From Desulfarculaceae bacterium (GTDB taxonomy: Bacteria; Desulfobacterota; Desulfarculia; Desulfarculales; Desulfarculaceae), in contig JAIPDO010000023.1 of the NCBI GenBank assembly GCA_021737645.1, forward strand, positions 1-53,943: DNA of 53,943 bases. Direction: 5' to 3'. Both the position numbers and the translations under genes were made by a program. This document shows positions 7,529 through 17,489 of the stretch, one piece after another. The notes below the pieces were generated by a model, which ran no database searches, was not told where the DNA came from, and saw only the letters and a program-made list of their open reading frames with translations. Every line of letters begins with the position of its first letter. Within the stretch, counting starts at the first letter, position 1.

Positions 7529-8381
7529 GCCGCTTCCTGACTCCCGCCTCGCTGCCCGAGGCCCTGGATGCCCTGGCCCAGCCCGGGGCCAAGGTGCTGG
7601 CCGGGGGCACCGACCTGATGATTTCCCTGCGCCAGGCCCGCATGAACGGCGATGAGTTGCCCGAGCTGTTGGTGGACATCACCCGTTTGCCGGAGCTACA
7701 GCGCCTGGAGTTGGAAGGCCCCGGTTGCTATCTGGGGGCCGGGCTCACCTTCCGCTTTTTGGACGAAAACCCCGATGCCCGGCAACGGGTTCCGGTGTTG
7801 TCCCAGGCGGCCTCCATGGTGGGCTCCATGCAGGTGCGCCAAACCGGCACCATCGGCGGCAATGTGGCCAACGGCTCTCCGGCGGCCGACGGCATGAGCG
7901 CCCTGGTGGCCCTGGACGCGGTGGCCGAGATAGCATCCCGGGAAGGGGTTCGCCACTGCCCGCTCAGCGAGCTTATCACCGCGCCCAACAAGACCACCCT
8001 GACCTCCGGCGAGTTGATTTTGGGATACGCCATCACTCCGCCACCCGCTCCCGCAGGCCAAGTTTTTCTCAAGGTGGGCCGCCGCCACGAGGTGGCCGTG
8101 TCGCGGCTAAACCTGGCCGCCTGCCTGGACCGCGATCTTTCCGATCCACGAGTGGTGCTGGGATCGTGCTTTCCCTCTCCGCGCCGCCTGGTCGACGTGG
8201 AAGAGCTTATCAAAGGCGGCAAGCCCGGCCCCGAGCTTTGGCAGGCGGCGGGCGAGATGGCGGCCGGCCACTTCACCTACGTATGCGGCTGGCGCTCCTC
8301 GGCCACTTACAAGGTCCCGGCCATCACCCGCATCACCGCCAGGGCCTTGCAGCGCGCCTGGGCCGGGCTGGAGGCGCGCTC

Positions 8382-8385
<4 letters not shown>
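7525..8385 (+). CDS. Molybdenum hydroxylase, FAD-binding medium subunit
   Basis: A 286-residue FAD subunit of the CoxM/XdhB type, passing electrons from the [2Fe-2S] clusters to an acceptor. FAD-binding motifs are visible: AGGTDLMISL near residues 26-35, and a TIGGNVANGSPAAD segment near residues 109-122. The ATG at 7525 overlaps the small-subunit stop (ATGA) and follows GGGGAGGAG; the longer open frame from 7444 lies inside the small-subunit gene and was rejected. It overlaps the large-subunit start by four bases, so the three subunits should be made together. It is the counterpart of NdhF in nicotinate dehydrogenase. Confidence 0.92.
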
Positions 8386-10632
<2,247 letters not shown>

Positions 10633-10643
<11 letters not shown>

Positions 10644-12156
10644 TCTTGAGCGTTGCAACGGCTGCGGGCTGTGCGTCAAGGACTGCCCGGTGGCTGCCAT
10701 CTCCTTGCAGGAGAAGAAGGCGGTCATCGATAACACCTGCGTAGAGTGCCACACCTGTTTCAGGATGTGCCCACGCAGCGCGGTGCATGACGAACTGATA
10801 CCCATTGCCGGGGCCAAGGAATGCACCCACTGCCCGGTGGGCTGCCGCATTCCCCTGGGCCTGACCGGGGCCTGCGGGCGCTACACCAACCAGAACCGCC
10901 AACTGGTGCGCACCCGCCCCTTGCTCAGCTATGCCGAAGTGGCCCAGGAAGTCGGCCCCGAGCCGGAGCTTATTATCGAGCGCCCCAGCATCACCGCCAT
11001 CGGGGCGGGGGGCACCTATCCCGACTACATGCCCGCGCCCTACATCGTCAGCCATGAGCGCGACGGAGTGGATGTGGTCACCGTGGTCACCGAGGCCCCG
11101 CTGTCGTATTCCGGGCTCAAGCTGAAGATAGACACTGACCTGGAAGTGGGGCCGGAGGGCGCGGCGGTCAGCTTCGAGGGACGCACCGTGGGCATGGTGG
11201 AGACCGAGGAATACGGCTCCAAGATGCTGGCCATCGGCGGGGTCAATCGCCTTACCGGACGCCACGGATTTGCCGCCGCCAGGGCGGTGGCGGCCATCGC
11301 CAACCGCGAGGCGGTGCGGCTGAAGGTCAAGGGCGGGGCCAAGCTGGACATTCAGGTGGGCCAACCCCCGGTCATCGACGGCAAGGTGGTGGAAAAAATG
11401 CGGGTGGGTTGCGGCTCGGCCTCGGCGGGATTGTTCGCCACCTTTTTCCTGGATGCGGCCGATGAGGTGATAGTCCTGGACCAACACATCACCAGTCTGT
11501 TCAGCCATCATGCCTCGGGCCGTTGCCTGGGGCTCTCTCCCAGCGGGGTGGAGCTTTGCTTCAAGGAGTCCACCCCAGGGCGCTATTTCGGCACCCACGG
11601 CAAGGGTTGGGGCGGCACCGACCTGGCCGATCCCCTGGACATCGTGGCCAAGGTGGACATCAGCGTCACCGCGCCGGGCTCGACCTTGCTCATCACTGAA
11701 ACCACCGGCCAGAACGCAGCCATGTACGTGCTGGGATGGGACGGCAAATACCAGCCCACCGAACTCACCCCAAAGGCCCGTGTGGCGGTATCGGCCCTGG
11801 CCGAGACCTGCCAGCGCTCCCGGGTGGCGGCGGTGTACGTGGGCGGGGCAGGTGGCTCGGCCCGCGCCGGGGCGGTGCGCTATCCCTTGCGCCTTACCCG
11901 CGCGGTGCATGCGTCCAAGGCGGTGCTCACCTGCGGCGGGGCTCGGGTTTTCGTCCTGCCCGGCGGCGGCATCACCTTTTACGTGGACGTGGAAAAGGTG
12001 CGCCCTGGGGCCTTTACCTGGGTGCCTACCCCGGCCACGGTGGCTCCCATCGAATACACCATGCGCCTGAGCGATTACGAACAGATGGGTGGCCACATGG
12101 AGGCGGTGAAGCCTTTCACGGCCGAGGAACCGGTGCCTTGGAACCGGTGCAAGTAA
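10633..12156 (+). CDS. hnr: 6-hydroxynicotinate reductase (Hnr) homologue, iron-sulfur flavoprotein
   Basis: A 507-residue protein starting at GTG within the end of the hydroxylase gene. Its N-terminus carries two ferredoxin [4Fe-4S] motifs, C8-C11-C14-C18 and C36-C39-C42-C46. A third Cys set follows (C64, C67, C71, C81) ending in TGACGRYTN, a signature I associate with Hnr. E. barkeri Hnr contains two [4Fe-4S] clusters, one [2Fe-2S] cluster and a covalently bound flavin, so the Cys pattern matches. The reaction would be ferredoxin-driven reduction of 6-hydroxynicotinate to 1,4,5,6-tetrahydro-6-oxonicotinate, the enamidase substrate. The C-terminal 400 residues resemble no other family I recognise. 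I see no standard ApbE-type flavinylation motif (DxxTGAT). Confidence 0.78.
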
Positions 12157-13025
12157 TACGCCCCGACCTGGTCCTGGTGGACTGGGGCCCCATGACTCTG
12201 ACCATATCCGCCTGGCAAGGCGGCGAACCCCGCCCGGTGATGGCCGCCCAGGCCGCCCGGGCGGCTTTGCGTTGCCTCAAGGTGTTGGCCGAATTCCAGG
12301 GCTACCTGCGCCGTCGGGTGCGCGAGCTTCCCGCCGGGAGGCCTCTGCCGCCGGTGGTGGAGCGGGCCGCCCAGGCCTGCCGCGCGGTGGACAGCGGCCT
12401 GACGCCTTTGGCGGCGGTGGCCGGAGCGGTGGCCGACGAGGTGGCCGAGTTTGCCCTGGCCCTGGGCGCGGACCGGGTGGTGGTCAACAACGGCGGGGAC
12501 ATCGCGGTGCGCCTGTCGCCGGGGCAAGAGCTTAGGGTGGGAGTGAAGCCGCCCGATGCGGAGCAGGGCGAGGCCTCGGGGATCATGGGCCGCCTCAACC
12601 TGCGCGGTGGCGACGGTATCGGCGGGGTGGCCAGCAGCGGCTGGCAAGGGCGCAGCCACAGCTCCGGGGTGGCCGATCTGGTCACGGTATGGGCCGTGAG
12701 CGCGGCCCTGGCCGACGCAGCGGCCACCGCCCTGGGCAACGCGGCCCAAGCCCACGGTGCGCAGTCACATTCGACTCCGGCTAAACACATCGATTCTGAC
12801 AGCGGTTTGGGTGAGCAGAAGGTCACCACCCAGGTAGGGCCTTTGCCTAGGGAACAGCGCCTGGCCGCCCTGCGCGGGGCGCGGAATCTGGCCCGCCGCC
12901 TGCACGGCCGGGGCCTTGTCATCGGCTGCCTGGTGCTGGTGCAGGGAGAGGCCTTGCTGCTGGACCAGGGGCAGCGCATCACCCTGGCCGGACCAGCCGC
13001 CGCCGCCAAACTTTTGGCCGCTTAG
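12138..13025 (+). CDS. UPF0280-family, ApbE-like protein; possible flavinylation factor for Hnr
   Basis: A protein of about 295 residues related to ApbE FAD:protein FMN transferases. UPF0280 hallmarks are LAAVAGAVADEV, VNNGGDIAV, and the run ASSG...GRSHSSGVADLVTVWA followed by ADAAATALGN. The frame is open far upstream inside hnr. I place the start at TTG 12138, eight bases after GAGGAA and overlapping hnr by 19; GTG 12147 is the alternative. A stretch after HGAQSHSTPAKHIDSDSG looks like a family-specific insertion. Tight coupling to hnr, whose E. barkeri counterpart carries covalent flavin, suggests it attaches that flavin. This is inference. It converges with mocA-yqeC, overlapping by four bases. 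Confidence 0.75.
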   Translation: MEPVQVIRPDLVLVDWGPMTLTISAWQGGEPRPVMAAQAARAALRCLKVLAEFQGYLRRRVRELPAGRPLPPVVERAAQACRAVDSGLTPLAAVAGAVADEVAEFALALGADRVVVNNGGDIAVRLSPGQELRVGVKPPDAEQGEASGIMGRLNLRGGDGIGGVASSGWQGRSHSSGVADLVTVWAVSAALADAAATALGNAAQAHGAQSHSTPAKHIDSDSGLGEQKVTTQVGPLPREQRLAALRGARNLARRLHGRGLVIGCLVLVQGEALLLDQGQRITLAGPAAAAKLLAA

Positions 13026-14380
13026 CCTCCCTCCAGCAAAACCTCGCACTCGCCTCGGTGCAAGCTGGTTAGCAACACCCGCAGGGAAGAATTTTGTTCG
13101 CTGATCAACTCGGCAACCTGCCGCGCGCCTTGGGCCGCGCCGGGCAGCTCCACCTGGTTGAGCACCAGCACTTTGCGGGTTCGGGACGGGGCCTTTCTGA
13201 AAAGCCCCTTGGGGTGAATCACCAAGGCGGCTAAATGCGCCGGCGTGACAGTCTCGCCGGCCTTGGCCCCGGTGATAGCGCAAAACTCGGCCGCGCCCAG
13301 GACATGTTCTTCATTCACCGGCATCCCCAAACCGGAAAGGCCCAACACTCCCACCAGCACGGTTGTAGCCATGGGCATGACCGGCTCATGGGTGCGAGGG
13401 GCCTTTATAGGCAGACGGCGCGCTCCGTCCGCTTCCACAAGGATGAACGGGGCCGCCTCCACCTCCCACAGCCAGTCCACGCTGGAGATGGTAAGGCCCT
13501 TGAGCTTGGCGCGTCCCTCCACCTGAGTGGACTCCGAGGCCACGGTAAGGCACCAGCCGGGGGAGAGCAGGCGGCCCACGCGCTCGGGCAACCACTCATC
13601 ATGGGGCTCCAAGAGCACCTTGCCGCTGGGGCGAAAGACATGGGTGGTGGTGGTGGCCAGCACCGCCTTGCCGTCGGCCGCCTGCTCCGAGGCCAGGGCT
13701 TCCAACAGGCTGGTTTTGCCGCCCGCTCCCACCAAGCTCACCAGATCGCCGCGCTCCAACTCCAGGGCTTGGCTGTAGCGCCGGGTGAGCACCGCATCGG
13801 CCCGGCCAAGCTGCTCGGGAGTGTCAACGTCCAACCCGGCCAGGGGGAAATCGGGCGGCAGAAAGACCGCTTCGTCTCCGTGCTGGTCAAAGATGCTGCG
13901 TCCTCCGGCATCGCCTTGCAGCCGCCCAAGATCGGGCCAGAAACGGCGGGCGAACAGGGCGGGAGGGGAGAAGGTCTCTGGCCCGGCCAGGGCGGCCAAG
14001 TCGCGCCCGTCCTCGGCCTCCGCCACGAAACTGTCGATCAACGCAGGGCTAAGAAGGGGTTGATCGGCCAACAGGAACAAAGCATGGCTGTGTTTCGGCC
14101 CCAGGGCTTCCAGGCCCAAACGAAGGGACGAGGCTTGGCCCTGCTCGGCTTGGTGGTTGAGCACCACCTCCAGGTCGGGGAAGCGCCCGGCAATCTCCTG
14201 GGCCGTCTCCGGGCTGGTGACCAGCACCACCCGCCCCAGCCGGGAGGCCAGCGCTGCCTCAATGGCCCATAGTGCCAGGGGGCGTCCCGCCAAGGAGGCG
14301 GTAAGTTTCTGAGCGCCGAAGCGGGTGGAAAATCCGGCGGCCAAGATCACGCCGGCGACTTCACTCTGGGGCAAAGCCAT
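13022..14380 (-). CDS. MocA-type cytidylyltransferase fused to YqeC selenium-hydroxylase accessory domain
   Basis: A 452-residue two-domain protein. Residues 8-200 form a nucleotidyltransferase of the MobA/MocA type (ILAAGFSTRFGAQK at 12-25, LADQPLL at 104-110), which makes molybdopterin cytosine dinucleotide, the cofactor of most bacterial molybdenum hydroxylases. Residues 210-452 match YqeC, the putative selenium-dependent hydroxylase accessory protein, with P-loop GAGGKTS (218-224), TTTTHVFRP and VEADGARRLPIKAP. YqeC and MocA are usually separate genes in selenium-dependent hydroxylase clusters. The gene ends convergently against the hydroxylase operon, so it probably matures that enzyme. 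It starts 18 bases after queC in an operon of otherwise unrelated housekeeping genes. Confidence 0.88.
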   Translation of the reverse strand: MALPQSEVAGVILAAGFSTRFGAQKLTASLAGRPLALWAIEAALASRLGRVVLVTSPETAQEIAGRFPDLEVVLNHQAEQGQASSLRLGLEALGPKHSHALFLLADQPLLSPALIDSFVAEAEDGRDLAALAGPETFSPPALFARRFWPDLGRLQGDAGGRSIFDQHGDEAVFLPPDFPLAGLDVDTPEQLGRADAVLTRRYSQALELERGDLVSLVGAGGKTSLLEALASEQAADGKAVLATTTTHVFRPSGKVLLEPHDEWLPERVGRLLSPGWCLTVASESTQVEGRAKLKGLTISSVDWLWEVEAAPFILVEADGARRLPIKAPRTHEPVMPMATTVLVGVLGLSGLGMPVNEEHVLGAAEFCAITGAKAGETVTPAHLAALVIHPKGLFRKAPSRTRKVLVLNQVELPGAAQGARQVAELISEQNSSLRVLLTSLHRGECEVLLEGG

Positions 14381-14398
14381 GCCTACTACCTTGTTGTT

Positions 14399-15100
14399 TT
14401 ACAAAACAAGCACTGGATCAACAGCCCCGGCCTCGGCAAAGCCCTTGGCCCTGAGCAAGCATGAGTCGCACTGGCCGCAGGGCCTGCCGTCCGGGCCGGG
14501 GTCGTAGCATGAATGGGTCAGGCCGTAGTCCACCCCCAGCTCGATGCCCGCCTTGATGATCTGGGCCTTGGTCATGCGGATCAAGGGGGCGTGCACTTTG
14601 ATGCGCCGTCCCTGGGTGGTGGACATCTTGGTGGCCAGGTTGGCCAGGTTTTCAAAGGCCATGATGAACTCGGGGCGGCAATCGGGATAGCCCGAATAAT
14701 CCAGGGCGTTGACCCCGATGAACAGGTCGGTGCTGTCCAGGGTCTCGGCCCAGGCCAGGGCCAAGGATAGGAACACGGTGTTGCGCGCGGGCACGTAGGT
14801 GATGGGGATGCCGCCGGACATGTCGGCCTCGGAGCGCCCCTTGGGCACCTCGATGTCCGCGGTCAGGGCCGAGCCGCCAAAGGCGCTTAGGTCCACCCCG
14901 ATCTCCCGGTGCTGGGCCGCGCCCAGGGCCTGGGCCACCCTGCGGGCCGCCTGAATCTCCACCTCGTGCCGCTGGCCGTAGAGCACGCTTAGGGCGTGGC
15001 ACTCAAAGCCCTGGGCCCGGGCCATGGCCAAGCAGGTGGTGGAGTCCAGGCCGCCGGAGAGGAGCACCACGGCCCTGGGATTGGTTTCAGCGTGAGCCAT
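14399..15100 (-). CDS. queC: 7-cyano-7-deazaguanine synthase QueC
   Basis: A 233-residue ATP-dependent enzyme that converts 7-carboxy-7-deazaguanine and ammonia to preQ0, a step of queuosine synthesis for tRNA modification. The N-type PP-loop is [10 protein letters not shown] (residues 13-22). The zinc site near the C-terminus has its four Cys in HSCYDPG and [15 protein letters not shown] and [16 protein letters not shown] are also typical. The length is normal. No other queuosine genes are nearby. It lies between an Nfu-type gene (10 bases upstream) and mocA-yqeC (18 bases downstream), so expression is likely polycistronic. Confidence 0.95.
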   Translation of the reverse strand: MAHAETNPRAVVLLSGGLDSTTCLAMARAQGFECHALSVLYGQRHEVEIQAARRVAQALGAAQHREIGVDLSAFGGSALTADIEVPKGRSEADMSGGIPITYVPARNTVFLSLALAWAETLDSTDLFIGVNALDYSGYPDCRPEFIMAFENLANLATKMSTTQGRRIKVHAPLIRMTKAQIIKAGIELGVDYGLTHSCYDPGPDGRPCGQCDSCLLRAKGFAEAGAVDPVLVL

Positions 15101-15110
15101 GGGAACTTTT

Positions 15111-15347
15111 CTACATCAGCGCTTCCACCCGGCTTATGTCGGGCAGCTGTTCCTTAAGGGATTTCTCGATGATCTCTTTCAAGGTGACGTTGGCCGAGGC
15201 GCAGCCCGAACAGGCGCCCATCAGCCGCACCAAGACCACGCCCTGGTCGTTTACGCCCAGAAGCTCCACGTTGCCGCCGTGTTTTTTCAACTCGGCACGG
15301 GCCACGTCCAAGGCCTGCTCCACCGCTTCACGGTTTACTTGGGCCAT
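15111..15347 (-). CDS. NifU C-terminal (Nfu-type) iron-sulfur scaffold protein
   Basis: A 78-residue stand-alone Nfu domain that binds and hands on an Fe-S cluster, probably as a homodimer through the CxxC pair in [12 protein letters not shown]. The MGACSGC segment and the following amphipathic helix ([14 protein letters not shown]) are characteristic. It follows mrp by 19 bases and precedes queC by 10. Pairing with Mrp, an Fe-S carrier ATPase, makes a sensible cluster-delivery module for the many Fe-S enzymes of an anaerobe. Confidence 0.92.
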   Translation of the reverse strand: MAQVNREAVEQALDVARAELKKHGGNVELLGVNDQGVVLVRLMGACSGCASANVTLKEIIEKSLKEQLPDISRVEALM

Positions 15348-15366
15348 GTCTCAGCCTCCCTTGGGT

Positions 15367-16422
15367 TTAGTCTTGGCTCTTGAGCTGGGCCAGCACCATT
15401 TTGGCCAGCTCCCGGTAGGGCTCGCCGGCCGGGCTCTCCAGCACCGTCTTGGGTTGGCCCAGGTCGGCCAACTGGCGCAGGGACGGGTCCAGGGGAATCT
15501 CGCCCAAATAGGGCACGCCCAGCTTTTCGCACAGGGGCTTCACCGAGCCGTGCCCGAAGATCTCATGACGGCTGCCGCAGTCCGGGCAGTTGAAGTAGCT
15601 CATGTTCTCCACGATGCCCATGAGGGGAGCGCCCACCTGGCGGAACATGTCCACGCCCTTGATGGCGTCGGTGAGGGCCACGTCCTGGGGAGTGGTGACC
15701 ACCACCGCCCCGGTGATGGGAACTTCCTGGGCCATGGATATCTGCACGTCGCCGGTGCCGGGAGGGAGGTCCAGGATGAGCACATCCAGGGGAGCCCAGG
15801 CCACGTCGTGCAAAAGCTGGCGGACCGCCTTCATCACCAGGGGGCCGCGCCAGATAAGGGCGGTGTCGGCCTTGATGAGGAAGCCCACGGACATGGCCTT
15901 GAGGCCGTGAGCCAAGATCGGCGCGATCTGCTGGCCTACGGCGTCGGGCTGAGCCCCGGTAACTCCCAACATCATGGGCACCGAGGGGCCGTAAAGGTCC
16001 AGGTCAAGGATGCCCACTTTCAGCCCCATGCTGGACAGGGCCATGGCCAGGTTCACCGCCACGGTGGACTTGCCCACGCCGCCTTTGCCCGAAGCCACCG
16101 GGACCACCCACTTGACGCCGTCTATGGCGTGGGGGCCTTTTTCCTCTTTCTTGGGCTCGGGTGGTTCGGGGGAATGCACCTCCACCTCTTGCACCCCCGT
16201 GGCCTCGCGCACCACGGTGGCGATCTGGTTTTCCAGCTCCTCGCGCACCTCCGGCGGGGCGGATACGGGGCGCAGGTGGATAACCGCCTTGCCCTCGCTC
16301 AGGTGGGCCTCGGTGACCAGCTGCATGGCCAGGATGTCCATGTCAAAGCCGGGGTAACGCACCTTTTTGAGCGGTGCTTCCAACTCCAAATCGATAGGGA
16401 ACTTTTGGTCTTTATCGGACAT
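15367..16422 (-). CDS. mrp: Mrp/NBP35-family Fe-S cluster carrier ATPase
   Basis: A 351-residue protein with an N-terminal MIP18-like domain (about residues 15-90) and a C-terminal deviant Walker P-loop ATPase starting SGKGGVGKST (about 108-117). The cluster-binding CPDC motif follows MSYFN near residue 270. Such proteins bind a [4Fe-4S] cluster at the dimer interface and pass it to apo-enzymes. An in-frame ATG five codons upstream (16437) was rejected because GGAG at 16428-16431 is placed for the ATG at 16422. It is the first of the Fe-S pair with the Nfu gene downstream. Confidence 0.93.
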   Translation of the reverse strand: MSDKDQKFPIDLELEAPLKKVRYPGFDMDILAMQLVTEAHLSEGKAVIHLRPVSAPPEVREELENQIATVVREATGVQEVEVHSPEPPEPKKEEKGPHAIDGVKWVVPVASGKGGVGKSTVAVNLAMALSSMGLKVGILDLDLYGPSVPMMLGVTGAQPDAVGQQIAPILAHGLKAMSVGFLIKADTALIWRGPLVMKAVRQLLHDVAWAPLDVLILDLPPGTGDVQISMAQEVPITGAVVVTTPQDVALTDAIKGVDMFRQVGAPLMGIVENMSYFNCPDCGSRHEIFGHGSVKPLCEKLGVPYLGEIPLDPSLRQLADLGQPKTVLESPAGEPYRELAKMVLAQLKSQD

Positions 16423-16481
16423 GATCGCTCCAATCATCGCGCGAATAAAATTTGGTCTTTAGGATACCAGCCGCAGGGGAA

Positions 16482-17480
16482 TCAGCCCAACACCTCCACG
16501 AACGCCTCCAGCCTAAGGCGGGTGCGTCCGTCCACCGGGGCCACTTGATCGCCCTCTAGGGTGAGCAGGGGCAGGTTTAGTTCGCGGCGCAGCACCAGAT
16601 CCTGCATCTGCCGCCAGCAAAAGCTTTGGGTGTAGTGAATCAGCCCGTCCAGGCTCCGGCGCTCGGCCTCGCGGCGAATGTCCGCCACCCTGGCCCCCAC
16701 CTCATAGGGGTAGGAGTAGCGCGCGTATTGCTCTGACAGGCTTTGGGTCCGGCCCTGCTCGCCCGCCAGCATGGCGAATTGCCGGGGTACCTCGTTGAAC
16801 ACCACCGACGCGCCCAACTCCTCCAGGGTCTCGTGCAGGCCGCTGATGATGGGCGGGACGCCCAACAGGCCCAGGCGCACCCGCGGGCTGCGGGTGGGGC
16901 GCTCCCCGGCCTCGGCCAGGAAGCGGCCCAGGCGCTGGGCGAAGTCCACCGGGTCGCCGTCAAAGTCGCTGGCGCTGACCAGCCAGAGGTGGTTTTCCGC
17001 GCCGCTTACTTTGCCTTCGCGCCAGGTGAGGCGGTCCAGGCGCTCCAGGCTCTCCCTCAAAGGGATAAGCTCCCGGCGTATCTCTTCGGCGCGGGCCAAA
17101 TCGGCCCCCAGGTCGCGGGCCAGGCACTGCATGGCTTGGTGCAAAGCGGCTGGGTTGTCTTGGCCGGGGTAGTCGAAGGGAATCACCCGGCGCCCCTGGC
17201 GGCAGAGCAGTTCCATGAGGGCGTGGGTGTTGGAGCAGTCGCCACGGGTCACCCCCACCAGGGCGGCCACCTCGGGGTGGCGCAGGCACCAGGCGTACAT
17301 GCCCTTGATCCAGGCGCAAAGGGTCCGGGGCAGGCCCTGGTCTTCGGCCTGCTGCACCAGCCCGCCGGGGTCGCGGTGGGTGATGAAGCGGTTGTTTAGG
17401 TCCACCGGGGTCCAGCCCCCGGCCAAGGCCACCTCCACCGGTATGGTGGAGGTAATGCCCAGCAGGCGAGATACCGACAA
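16482..17480 (-). CDS. Orphan HgdB-like protein of the 2-hydroxyacyl-CoA dehydratase family
   Basis: A 332-residue protein resembling the beta (D-component) subunit of 2-hydroxyglutaryl-CoA/benzoyl-CoA-type radical dehydratases and reductases. Candidate [4Fe-4S] ligands are C55 (TLCAWIKG), C82 (GDCSNTH) and C288 (QSFCWRQ). VTRGDCSNT and RYSYPYEVG match the family. No partner subunit and no ATP-dependent activator (HgdC) lie nearby, and the chain is shorter than catalytic subunits. It starts at TTG nine bases after the acyl-CoA synthetase stop, without a strong Shine-Dalgarno, so translation is probably coupled. Its role is unknown; it might act on the thioester made by the neighbouring synthetase. 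Confidence 0.75.
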   Translation of the reverse strand: MSVSRLLGITSTIPVEVALAGGWTPVDLNNRFITHRDPGGLVQQAEDQGLPRTLCAWIKGMYAWCLRHPEVAALVGVTRGDCSNTHALMELLCRQGRRVIPFDYPGQDNPAALHQAMQCLARDLGADLARAEEIRRELIPLRESLERLDRLTWREGKVSGAENHLWLVSASDFDGDPVDFAQRLGRFLAEAGERPTRSPRVRLGLLGVPPIISGLHETLEELGASVVFNEVPRQFAMLAGEQGRTQSLSEQYARYSYPYEVGARVADIRREAERRSLDGLIHYTQSFCWRQMQDLVLRRELNLPLLTLEGDQVAPVDGRTRLRLEAFVEVLG

Positions 17481-17489
17481 AACGAAAGC

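Noticed and set aside
16482..17480. Complete 2-hydroxyglutaryl-CoA dehydratase or benzoyl-CoA reductase system
   Set aside because: Only one HgdB-like chain is present; no second subunit or ATP-dependent activator is encoded nearby.
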